Below, piece after piece: positions 45,582 through 53,861 of a stretch of 64,000 nt of DNA. A model generated the notes under the pieces. It was given only the letters and a program-made list of their open reading frames with translations. It was not told the origin of the DNA and searched no databases. A program made the position numbers and the translations under genes. The DNA comes from an uncultured Phycisphaerales bacterium (GTDB taxonomy: Bacteria > Planctomycetota > Phycisphaerae > Phycisphaerales > SM1A02), in the NCBI GenBank assembly GCA_949373145.1, contig CASICI010000033.1, positions 16,602 through 80,601 of the forward strand. Direction: 5' to 3'. Positions within the stretch are counted from its first letter, which is position 1. Each line of letters opens with the position of its first letter.

Positions 45582-46445
45582 ATGTCCGAGGTGAAAAGCA
45601 TCGCAGTCATTGGAGCAGGGACCATGGGGTCCGGAATCACGATGACGGCCGCAATCAGTGGTCTGGAAGCCTGGCAGATCGATGTCTCCCAGGACCAGTT
45701 GGATCGTGCACGCGGCTATCACCAGAAGAACCTTGCGCGAAATGTCGCCAAGGAACGAATGACTCAGGAGCAGGCTGATCAGGCCGCCGCCCGCATTCAC
45801 TACGTGACCTCCATGAGCGAGGCGGCATCCGCCGACTGGGCCGTCGAAGCCGCCACTGAAAACGTTGAACTCAAGAAACGTATTTTCGCCGACATGGTTT
45901 CCGCCTTCGGCCCCGAAGTGGTGCTGGCATCGAACACATCGTCGATTTCAATCACCGAAATCGCCTCCAGCGTCGGTGATGCCGCGGATCGGGTGATCGG
46001 CATGCACTTCTTCAATCCAGTGCCGGTGATGAAGCTGGTCGAGGTCATCAACGGACTCGCCACCAGCAAGGAGACGACCGCTCGCACCATGGCACTTGCC
46101 GAGTCGATGGGCAAGACGCCGATCGCGGCGAACGACCGTGCTGGTTTCGTGTCCAATCGTGTGCTCATGCCCATGATCAACGAGGCGTTTCACGCCTGGA
46201 TGGAAGGCGTTGCCGAGCCTGAAGCCATCGACGGCATCATGAAGCTTGGTTGTAATTTTCCCATGGGTCCGCTTCGCCTCGCCGATTTTATTGGTCTCGA
46301 CGTGTGTCATCACATCATGATGGTTCTCTACGACGAGCTGGGCGATCAGAAGTATTTTCCCTGCCCGAAGCTCCGTCAGCTCGTGACGGCTGGCAGGCTT
46401 GGAAACAAGAGCGGCATGGGCGTCTACGACTACTCCGCTGATTGA
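45582..46445 (+). CDS. 3-Hydroxyacyl-CoA dehydrogenase (HBD type)
   Basis: NAD-dependent oxidoreductase interconverting 3-hydroxyacyl-CoA and 3-ketoacyl-CoA, 287 residues. Rossmann motif VIGAGTMGSGI (residues 8-18), NTSSISITEIA, GMHFFNPVPVMKLVEVI (catalytic histidine in this stretch) and the C-terminal FPMGPLRLADFIGLDVC typical of 3-hydroxybutyryl-CoA dehydrogenases. Placed 91 bases before the methylmalonyl-CoA mutase gene; they could share a transcript. Chain-length preference is not deducible. Confidence 0.92.
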   Translation: MSEVKSIAVIGAGTMGSGITMTAAISGLEAWQIDVSQDQLDRARGYHQKNLARNVAKERMTQEQADQAAARIHYVTSMSEAASADWAVEAATENVELKKRIFADMVSAFGPEVVLASNTSSISITEIASSVGDAADRVIGMHFFNPVPVMKLVEVINGLATSKETTARTMALAESMGKTPIAANDRAGFVSNRVLMPMINEAFHAWMEGVAEPEAIDGIMKLGCNFPMGPLRLADFIGLDVCHHIMMVLYDELGDQKYFPCPKLRQLVTAGRLGNKSGMGVYDYSAD

Positions 46446-46536
46446 CCTGTTTTCTCTTGGCGATCGAGGCCACCTTCTCGATATCATTGACACCACCGAC
46501 TCGAACACATCGCCGGACATTGAAGGATCACGACTC

Positions 46537-48210
46537 ATGACCAAGATCGACCAAGGCAAGACTCAGGCATCCAAACCATCGAATGCTCCCGACCCCGAAA
46601 CCGTGACGATCTCAGGCTACGAAGTCGATCCCTGCTACGGTCCGGCTCAGATCCAGACCACCTCCGCGGACGATGTGACGCGGACTCAGGATCGAATCGG
46701 TGAGCCGGGGACCTATCCCTTCACTCGGGGCATTCACCCTGAGATGTATCGGAAGCGACTCTGGACGATGCGACAGTTCGCCGGGTTCGGATCGGCTGAT
46801 GACACCAATGCACGCTTCAAGTACCTCCTGGAAAACACCAAGGGGACCAAGGCCAACACCGGACTTTCGACCGCATTCGATCTTCCGACGCTGATGGGAT
46901 GTGATTCCGACGATGCATTGTCGTCGGGTGAGGTCGGCCGATGTGGCGTGGCCATCGACACCATCGAGGACATGCACCGTCTCTACGCGGACATTCCCAT
47001 CGACAAGGTCACGGTGAGTCAGACCATCAACGGTCCCGCCTGCGTCATCTGGGCGATGTATCTCGGAATGGCCAAGCAGCGGGGGATTCCACTCTCCGAT
47101 GTCGGCGGAACCCTGCAGAACGACATTCTGAAGGAGTTTCATTCCCAGAATGAATTCATCTATCCGCCGGAAGCATCCGTGAAGCTCGTCGTCGACACGA
47201 TCGAATACGCCTCATTGCACTGCCCCAAGTGGAATTCGGTCTCGATCTCCGGCTACCACATCCGTGAAGCCGGTTCGAGCGCCGTTCAGGAACTGGCCTT
47301 CACGTTGCGTGACGGAATGGAATACGTCGAAGCTGCGATGAAACGTGGTCTGGACATCGACGTCTTCGCCCCTCGTCTGTCCTTCTTCTTCAACGCCCAC
47401 AACGAATTCTTCGAAGAGATCTGCAAGCTGCGTGCGGCCCGGAGGATCTGGAGCAAGGTCATGAAGGAGCGCTACGGCGCGAAGAACGAACGTTCGCTCT
47501 GGATGAGGACCCATGTTCAGACGGCCGGCTGTTCACTCACCGAACAGCAGCCCTTGAACAACATCGTCCGTGTCGCCTATCAGGCCATGGCCGGAGTGCT
47601 GGGCGGATGTCAGAGTCTTCACACCGACTCGATGGATGAGACGCTTGGTCTTCCGACCGAGACCGCGGTTCGCGTCGCGCTCAGAACCCAGCAGATTCTC
47701 GCACATGAGACCGGTGTGCACCGCACGGCCGATCCGCTTGGTGGATCCTGGTTCGTCGAAGCGCTGACTGATCAGATGGAAGCGGACACCCTGGCCATCT
47801 TCGATGAGGTCGATGAGATGGGTGGCGTGGTTGAAGGCATCCACCGTGGGTATTTCCGACGTTCCATCGCTGAAGCGTCCTATCGATTCGGTCAGGAGAT
47901 GGAAGCGGGAGATCGCATCATCGTCGGCGTGAATGCCTACGACGATGGGGGCGATGATCATGCCGTCGAGATCCTCCAGATTCCTCACGAAGTCGAGACC
48001 GTTCAGTGCGAGCGTCTTGAAGCCTTCCGCAAGCAACGAAACGACGATGACGTCGCTCGTGCTCTCGATGAGATCCGCAACGCAGCTCGAGATGACCGCA
48101 ACGTGATGGATTCGCTCGTCGAAGCCTCGATCACCGGGTGCACCCTCGGTGAGATGGTCTCAGCCATGGGTGACGTCTACGGGCGCTATACCGGCGGACC
48201 GGAGTGGTGA
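46537..48210 (+). CDS. Methylmalonyl-CoA mutase, large-subunit catalytic domain
   Basis: Isomerises methylmalonyl-CoA to succinyl-CoA with adenosylcobalamin. 557 residues with the TIM barrel features: GEPGTYPFTRGIHPEMYRKRLWTMRQFAGFG, NTGLSTAFDLPT, SISGYHIREAGSSAVQEL and RTHVQTAGCSLTEQQPLNN. It stops at the barrel plus linker; there is no C-terminal cobalamin-binding domain, so a separate small B12-binding subunit must exist elsewhere, as in archaeal/short-form MCMs. AAGGA lies nine bases before the ATG; an earlier in-frame reading overlapping the upstream gene is unlikely. Together with prpB and prpC gives two propionate routes. Confidence 0.93.
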   Translation: MTKIDQGKTQASKPSNAPDPETVTISGYEVDPCYGPAQIQTTSADDVTRTQDRIGEPGTYPFTRGIHPEMYRKRLWTMRQFAGFGSADDTNARFKYLLENTKGTKANTGLSTAFDLPTLMGCDSDDALSSGEVGRCGVAIDTIEDMHRLYADIPIDKVTVSQTINGPACVIWAMYLGMAKQRGIPLSDVGGTLQNDILKEFHSQNEFIYPPEASVKLVVDTIEYASLHCPKWNSVSISGYHIREAGSSAVQELAFTLRDGMEYVEAAMKRGLDIDVFAPRLSFFFNAHNEFFEEICKLRAARRIWSKVMKERYGAKNERSLWMRTHVQTAGCSLTEQQPLNNIVRVAYQAMAGVLGGCQSLHTDSMDETLGLPTETAVRVALRTQQILAHETGVHRTADPLGGSWFVEALTDQMEADTLAIFDEVDEMGGVVEGIHRGYFRRSIAEASYRFGQEMEAGDRIIVGVNAYDDGGDDHAVEILQIPHEVETVQCERLEAFRKQRNDDDVARALDEIRNAARDDRNVMDSLVEASITGCTLGEMVSAMGDVYGRYTGGPEW

Positions 48211-48330
48211 GCCCGCTTCCTGTTGCGAGGCTCCGCTCGTAGATCGACCTATACTGGTTCCGACTCGATCAGCTCCCGGTCGCATTGATTCTCAACGGTC
48301 TTTTCAGGTACCGAAGATTGGATCGCCCGC

Positions 48331-49671
48331 ATGGCTTCCTCCGACATCCACAAGGCTCCCAAGGGAACCCGCGATTTCTATCCACCGCGGATGGCGATTC
48401 GACGTCACATCGAAGGTGCCTGGCGTTCCGCCGGAATGGATTCGGGCTTCGATGAAATCGAAGGGCCGATGTTCGAACATCTCGATCTCTACACGGTCAA
48501 GAGCGGTGAGGAGATCATCTCACAGCTCTTCTCCTTCAAGCGTGAAGGTGGAGACGATCTCTACGCATTGCGACCCGAGTTCACGCCCACGCTCGCGCGC
48601 ATGGCGGTGGCTCGTGGAAAATCTCTGCCAACACCCACCAAATGGTTCGCGATTCCAAGTCACTTTCGTGCCGAACGACCTCAGCGAGGTCGACTCCGCG
48701 AGCATGTGCAATGGAACGTCGACGTCCTGGGGCTTTCCGACGGTTCTGCCGACGTCGAAGTCATCTCCACGGCGCTGCTCGCTCTGGAACGTCTTGGTCT
48801 GGGGCCCGAAGATGTGAAGGTCAGGCTGAGTCATCGCGGTTCCATCGCCAAGGTCCTCGGTGCACTGGGAGTTTCGGACGACAGCATGCAGCCTGCTTTG
48901 ATGCTGCTTGACCGTCGAGACAAGATGTCGGAAGAGGATTTTCGCAGTTCCGCCGCAGGACTTGGACTGGACGAAAGCGCGGTCGCCCGGTTCGATCAGG
49001 CGGCTCGTGCGACCCTGCCTCTTTCCGGTTCGCTCTCGGATCTTTCGAAGACACTCGGTGTTTCCGGCGAATCCCTCGAGGAACTCGATGGAATACGAAC
49101 AGGCCTGCTCGATGCGGGTCTTGCCGATTGGTGTGTGCTCGACACCGGGATCGTGCGCGGACTTGCCTACTACACGGGAACGGTCTTCGAGATCTTCGAC
49201 GTGAAGGGTGCGGAGCGCGCAATCGCCGGGGGTGGACGATACGACAAGCTCGTCGAACTCTTCGGCGGCCAGCCGACACCGGCCTGTGGATTCGGCATGG
49301 GTGACGTGGTGCTCTCTCTGGTTCTTCAGGAACACGGCCTTCTGGGCAGTGGTGAGGGAGAGGATCTTCTTCCTCGTCCTGAAGTCTTCCTGGTCAGCAC
49401 GACGGAAGAGGGGGATCGTCGTATGGCACCTCTTCTGGTCGCGCTGCGACGGGCTGGAATTCACGCTCGACGAAGCCACAAGAGCACACGCAATCCCGGA
49501 AAGCTTCTGGCGGAAGCAGGCAAACTGAGGGCCCGACATGCGGTCATCCTTGGCGAGGAACTTGCCGAAGAGAGGGTCATCCTCAAGGATCTCGAGGCAG
49601 GAACCCAGAGTTCCGTCGCTCTCGCCGATCTCGTCGAGCTGATCGATGATGATGAGGACACCGTCTCGTGA
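48331..49671 (+). CDS. hisS: Histidyl-tRNA synthetase
   Basis: Class II aminoacyl-tRNA synthetase, 446 residues. N-terminal PKGTRDFYPP, motif 1 region, motif 2 FRAERPQRGRLREHVQWNVDVLG, the histidine-binding RGLAYYTG, motif 3 GFGMGDVVLSLV and a C-terminal anticodon-binding domain (about 350-440). The next gene begins at the last four bases (GTGA overlap), so hisS and mqnB are cotranscribed. No odd features. Confidence 0.96.
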   Translation: MASSDIHKAPKGTRDFYPPRMAIRRHIEGAWRSAGMDSGFDEIEGPMFEHLDLYTVKSGEEIISQLFSFKREGGDDLYALRPEFTPTLARMAVARGKSLPTPTKWFAIPSHFRAERPQRGRLREHVQWNVDVLGLSDGSADVEVISTALLALERLGLGPEDVKVRLSHRGSIAKVLGALGVSDDSMQPALMLLDRRDKMSEEDFRSSAAGLGLDESAVARFDQAARATLPLSGSLSDLSKTLGVSGESLEELDGIRTGLLDAGLADWCVLDTGIVRGLAYYTGTVFEIFDVKGAERAIAGGGRYDKLVELFGGQPTPACGFGMGDVVLSLVLQEHGLLGSGEGEDLLPRPEVFLVSTTEEGDRRMAPLLVALRRAGIHARRSHKSTRNPGKLLAEAGKLRARHAVILGEELAEERVILKDLEAGTQSSVALADLVELIDDDEDTVS

Positions 49672-50303
49672 GAGTGTTGGTGGTCTGTGCCGTTCCTCGT
49701 GAAGCCGAGGCGATGCAGGATCTCTCAGATGCCCTGGTGGTCGTCAGCGGGGTGGGGCGGACAAACGCCGCCATCGCCACGACGCGCGCGTTGATCGAAG
49801 AAGGTCCGTTCGATGCAGTCCTGTCCGTGGGAATCGCAGGCAGTCTTTCAGGTGCAGGCACTCCCCTCCAGATAGGTGATGTGGTTCTGGCTTCGGAATC
49901 CGTCTATCACGAAGAGGGCCTGATCACATCGGAGGGATTCCTCGATACCTCTGAGATGGGGTTTCCTCTCGGTTCCTTCCGCGGGAACCGAATCCCGAGT
50001 TCCCGGGTTCTGCTCCAGCGACTCGATGGAATCGGTCGGAGGGGCGTCGTCGCCACGGTCGCGACATGCTCCGGAACCGATGCGGCGGCTTCAGATGTGT
50101 TGCAACGAACCGGAGCCGATGCGGAAGCCATGGAGGGCGCGGCCGTCCTGCACGTGGCATCTGCCTTCTCCTGCCCCGGCGTCGAAATCAGGGTCATCAG
50201 CAACACCACCGGTGATCGTGATGGGCAGGTCTGGGCACTTGATCAGGCTTTCGCCGTCCTGGCCGATCTCGTGCCTGAGCTTGATGGTCGACTGCAGAGT
50301 TGA
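49668..50303 (+). CDS. mqnB: Futalosine hydrolase
   Basis: Nucleoside phosphorylase-fold enzyme splitting futalosine to dehypoxanthine futalosine and hypoxanthine in the futalosine route to menaquinone. 211 residues, GTG start overlapping the hisS stop. Typical features: GVGRTNAAIATTRAL, SVGIAGSL, VATVATCSGTDAAASD, EAMEGAAVLHVA and RVISNTTGDRDGQ. The EAMEGAAV motif holds the ribose-binding glutamates of the family. A general 5'-methylthioadenosine/SAH nucleosidase is the main alternative, but the VATCSGTD motif favours MqnB. Confidence 0.85.
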   Translation: MRVLVVCAVPREAEAMQDLSDALVVVSGVGRTNAAIATTRALIEEGPFDAVLSVGIAGSLSGAGTPLQIGDVVLASESVYHEEGLITSEGFLDTSEMGFPLGSFRGNRIPSSRVLLQRLDGIGRRGVVATVATCSGTDAAASDVLQRTGADAEAMEGAAVLHVASAFSCPGVEIRVISNTTGDRDGQVWALDQAFAVLADLVPELDGRLQS

Positions 50304-50475
50304 TGAGCCTGGCCCAGGCCGACGGCTGCTGTTATCAGACGTCGATGATCGAAACGGTCGCGTCAGTCCGAACCTTCTGCCTATTTCCTCCTAAATTCGT
50401 CCCCTGATCCTGTCGATTCTCCTGCAGTGAGCATTCTCACCGCCCCCCGCATGTGTGGTGGGCAAGGAGGTCATC

Positions 50476-51741
50476 ATGGCATTTTCCGTCCTGCCGACAC
50501 AACTCTCCCCGATCGCGATCGACATCGGTACATCTTCCTTGAAGGTGCTTCAGGTGGTGCTGGGCGACACGCCCTCGATCCATGCGACCGCGGAGATCGA
50601 GATTCCGGACACGATCCGCTTCGATTCGGAACATCGATATTCGTTCTTCGAGCAGGAACTCCCCGGTCTCTTCAAGACCAACGGATTCAAGGGAAAACGC
50701 GTGGTCTGCTCACCTCTGGCTTCGCAGATCCTGATGCAGCCGATTCAGATCGAACGTGGTGAGTCCGTGAATCAGTCGGAAGTCGTGACGGCGCAGCTCG
50801 AGGCCCAACTCGAAAGAATGCCGGGGTCACTCGTGGTTCGCTCGCACTCCATCGCCGAAACGTTGAAGGACGGCAGGTCCGCCACCGAGATGCTTTGCTG
50901 GGCGATGGCCCATGAGGATGCGATGCGTCACGTGTCGCTGTTCAAGGGAATGAAATTGAAGCTGGTGGGAATTCACCCCCAGGCTCGTGCGATCGTGGGT
51001 GCCTTCGATCACCTGAACCGTCGCACCAGTGACTCAGAAACATGCACCATGTACGTCGACCTCGGATGGGGTGGGATGAAGATCGCGATCGCCCATGGTT
51101 CGACGATGATCTTCGGCAAGCAGGTTCAGATCGGTGGTCGCCAGCTCGATGGCCTGATCGCAGAGCGTTCAGGCACGGACTTGTTCACGGCCCGGATGCG
51201 CAGGATCTCGGAAAGCCGTCAGGATGAAACCGCTCCGACATCGACCGCCCGCGAGCGTGTCTCACCACCGGTCGATGGTCTTGCAATGTTGCGGGCCGGA
51301 CTTTCCCGCGATGGTTTCGAGGGAGAGATCCCCGAACCGATCCGTGAATCAGCCGCGGTGGCGACCGACAGACGCAGCGGTGTGCAGCCGGCCGAGCTGG
51401 TCGCAGGCATCTCGCCCTCGGACAGGTCCATGGTCTCCGCGGGAGTCGATTGCTCGGAACTTCTCGAAAGCATGTCTGACGAACTCTCTCTCTGCATGCG
51501 ATACCACAGTGCGGTCTTCAGCGGCCGCCGCGTCGATCGACTGATCTTTCTCGGTGGTGAATCCCGCTCGACGTCTCTCTGTCGCGGGCTCGCACGTGCT
51601 CTGAACATCTCCGCACAGCTTGGTGACCCGATGGCTCGTTATGCCTCCGGCCCCAACGATTCCATGCTTCCTGAACCCGGCCATGTCTCTCCCGCCTGGG
51701 CCGTCGCTTGTGGACTCTGTACCGCCCCGGTTGATCTCTGA
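50476..51741 (+). CDS. pilM: PilM-like actin-fold protein
   Basis: Cytoplasmic actin/FtsA-like protein of the type IV pilus or type II secretion inner-membrane platform, 421 residues. N-terminal phosphate-binding DIGTSSLKVLQ, then STMYVDLGWGGMKIAI (phosphate 2) and a C-terminal FLGGESRSTSLCRGLARAL adenosine-binding stretch. AGGAGG lies five bases before the ATG, which decides it over an upstream in-frame GTG. First gene of pilM-N-O-P-B. A 100-residue segment (about 220-320) is a low-complexity insertion between subdomains. Confidence 0.82.
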   Translation: MAFSVLPTQLSPIAIDIGTSSLKVLQVVLGDTPSIHATAEIEIPDTIRFDSEHRYSFFEQELPGLFKTNGFKGKRVVCSPLASQILMQPIQIERGESVNQSEVVTAQLEAQLERMPGSLVVRSHSIAETLKDGRSATEMLCWAMAHEDAMRHVSLFKGMKLKLVGIHPQARAIVGAFDHLNRRTSDSETCTMYVDLGWGGMKIAIAHGSTMIFGKQVQIGGRQLDGLIAERSGTDLFTARMRRISESRQDETAPTSTARERVSPPVDGLAMLRAGLSRDGFEGEIPEPIRESAAVATDRRSGVQPAELVAGISPSDRSMVSAGVDCSELLESMSDELSLCMRYHSAVFSGRRVDRLIFLGGESRSTSLCRGLARALNISAQLGDPMARYASGPNDSMLPEPGHVSPAWAVACGLCTAPVDL

Positions 51742-51774
51742 TTCGGAAGGAATGATCGCTCTCATGCGATCCTC

Positions 51775-52566
51775 GTGATCATGAACGAACCATCTCTCAT
51801 CCCTGATGCCTATGTCAAGGAACACAAGGAGATCCGTCGAACCATCTTCGGCGTCATCCTCTTCGTGGTCGTGATGTCAGGCGTGGTCGCAGCGTTTCTC
51901 GTGACGAACAAGCAATGGGACTCGGTCCATGAACGTCAGGTCGAGGTCGCGCTCCGATTCGAGGAAGTCGCCAACAAGATCACTCACATGGAGGAACTCC
52001 GTGGGAATCGTGATGTCCTGGTCGAGCGTGCCGAACTGGCGTCCGCGCTGGTGTCACGTCTTCCAAAGTCGATTCTTCTCGACGGTCTGATCACACGCAT
52101 GCCACCGCGTGTGAGTTGGAGCAGTCTGGTGCTCGCCTCCAAGGAGATCGCGGAGCCGATCGCTCGCGCAGATGCGTCAAATGATCGTCTCAAGCCTCGT
52201 GGTCCCAAAGCCGTTCCAGTTCGTACCCGAGGGCCGAACGGCGCGAAAAGCGGCGAGGACGAACGTCCTCGTCCCAAACGATACGAGACGACCGTGACTC
52301 TGACCGGTCTCGCGCCCGACGAAGTCGACGTGTCGATGTACGTCGCCGCACTTCAGGGTTTCGCGATGATCAAGTCCGTCATGCCGGACTCGACCGAGCT
52401 GGTCGAGATCGATGACGTGCCGATGCGTCGTTTCACGATCACGATGCAGCTCGATTCGAGCACGCCTCTCCGCGACTACGCCGAGATGGCACAGAACGAC
52501 AGAGAGGATTCATCGACCACGCCTCTGCGTGTCACCGCTGAATCCGATGAAGGAATGGTGGACTGA
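51775..52566 (+). CDS. pilN: PilN-like inner-membrane protein
   Basis: 263 residues: short cytoplasmic N terminus, one transmembrane helix (about 24-44), a periplasmic coiled coil (about 46-80) and a ferredoxin-like domain interrupted by a proline- and arginine-rich linker (about 145-175). PilN binds the PilM actin-like protein through its N terminus and pairs with PilO. The GTG at 51775 and ATG two codons later are both possible starts. Two bases before the pilO start (stop at 52566, ATG at 52568). Confidence 0.8.
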   Translation: MIMNEPSLIPDAYVKEHKEIRRTIFGVILFVVVMSGVVAAFLVTNKQWDSVHERQVEVALRFEEVANKITHMEELRGNRDVLVERAELASALVSRLPKSILLDGLITRMPPRVSWSSLVLASKEIAEPIARADASNDRLKPRGPKAVPVRTRGPNGAKSGEDERPRPKRYETTVTLTGLAPDEVDVSMYVAALQGFAMIKSVMPDSTELVEIDDVPMRRFTITMQLDSSTPLRDYAEMAQNDREDSSTTPLRVTAESDEGMVD

Positions 52567-52567
52567 G

Positions 52568-53140
52568 ATGAAATTCTTCACACGTCAGACGGCATTCATC
52601 ATGATTCTTCTCGCCGTGCCGCTTGGTGCATGGACATTCGTCTTCAAGCCACGCAACGCGGACATCGCCTCGGCTCGAGTCGACATCGACATCAAGCTCG
52701 CTCAGCTCGATGACCTTCACGCCATCGAGACCATCAACGCAGATCTCGAACAGACATTGTCCGAGCTTGATTCGGCTCTCGAGGATCTTCGAGCTCGCAT
52801 CCCGGATGCGGCAGCGATCGAAGACGTCCTCCGGCGCATCGCTGAGATGGCGACCGAGAATCAGCTGGTCGTCCGTTCCTTCAAGCGAGAGCGTGCGGTG
52901 CCCGGAGCGCATTACACCGAGATGCCCCTTGCAACCGTGATCGAAGGTCGCTTCGAAGGCATCCACCAGTTTCTCCATGATCTTGAAAGCATGCCGAGAA
53001 TCACACGGATCCTCAACATGAGCATTGAAAAACCGCTTCGCAAGTCGCGAAGTGATTCGAATCTCCCGAGTGATCATGTCAAGGCTCAGATGACGATCTC
53101 GATCTATGCGGATCCATCGAAGGGAGACACCGTCCGATGA
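52568..53140 (+). CDS. pilO: PilO-like inner-membrane protein
   Basis: 190 residues with the PilO layout: N-terminal transmembrane helix (about 8-27), coiled coil (about 40-75) and a ferredoxin-like domain (about 80-190) including EDVLRRIAEMATENQLVVRSFKRE and the typical EGRFEGIHQFLHDLESMPRI strand-helix. Pairs with PilN to make the periplasmic collar under the pilus. Overlaps the next gene by four bases (ATGA). Confidence 0.86.
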   Translation: MKFFTRQTAFIMILLAVPLGAWTFVFKPRNADIASARVDIDIKLAQLDDLHAIETINADLEQTLSELDSALEDLRARIPDAAAIEDVLRRIAEMATENQLVVRSFKRERAVPGAHYTEMPLATVIEGRFEGIHQFLHDLESMPRITRILNMSIEKPLRKSRSDSNLPSDHVKAQMTISIYADPSKGDTVR

Positions 53141-53832
53141 TTCCTCACGAAGAACAACCCATGAACCAGCAATTCTCAGACGACTCCACGTACGACCAGG
53201 AACAGGGATCGATGGACTTCTCCGATGAAGGTGCCTTCGGCATGAACATCGAAGGAGGCGCTCGTCGTCGGATCGACCGAAACGCGATGGTCCTCGTGCT
53301 CACGCTGATCGCCGCGGTGATCGGACTCTGGTCGATGCGAACCCTGCGGCCCACGGATGCCGGTGAGATCCAGATGGCGTCGCTTCCGGATCAGGTCACG
53401 CTCGATCCGATCGGTCGCGAGGTCATGAAGGACCTGGTTTCGAACGGATCCCATGGATACGAGATCGAATGCATCAGAGACCCGTTCGACACTTGGCGTC
53501 CGGCTTCGATGATGGATGAGAATTCGATGATGGATGAAGTCACCGCCGAGAAGGCCCCAGATCGCGAGGCCCTGTGCGAGGAATGGCGGCTGGAGGTCGA
53601 GCAGATCGCATACCAACTCGAATTGAAGTCCGTGCTTGGTGGTGGATCGAAGCGTGCTCTGGTGAATCTGGAAGGCGTCCTGCTCTCACTCGGGGACACC
53701 TTCGACATCGCGAAATCAGAAATTGTTTTCACGATCGAGGATACATCTCGACGATCGGTCATTCTGGGCACGTTCAACACGAGATTCAACTGCTGGCATG
53801 AAATCGAAGTCTCGATGGATGGCAACGATTAA
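53137..53832 (+). CDS. PilP-like inner-membrane protein
   Basis: 231 residues with one transmembrane helix (about 50-67) after a polar cytoplasmic N terminus, then an acidic periplasmic part ending in a small beta domain (YQLELKSVLGGGSKRALVNLEGVLLSLGDTF, SRRSVILGTF) of the PilP/GspC homology-region type. It is placed where pilP is found in other T4P operons. It could also be a GspC-like secretin-coupling protein. Identification rests mainly on context and the C-terminal HR-like pattern. Confidence 0.6.
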   Translation: MIPHEEQPMNQQFSDDSTYDQEQGSMDFSDEGAFGMNIEGGARRRIDRNAMVLVLTLIAAVIGLWSMRTLRPTDAGEIQMASLPDQVTLDPIGREVMKDLVSNGSHGYEIECIRDPFDTWRPASMMDENSMMDEVTAEKAPDREALCEEWRLEVEQIAYQLELKSVLGGGSKRALVNLEGVLLSLGDTFDIAKSEIVFTIEDTSRRSVILGTFNTRFNCWHEIEVSMDGND

Positions 53833-53861
53833 ACGAAATCAGATCGACTGGCGAGGCACTG

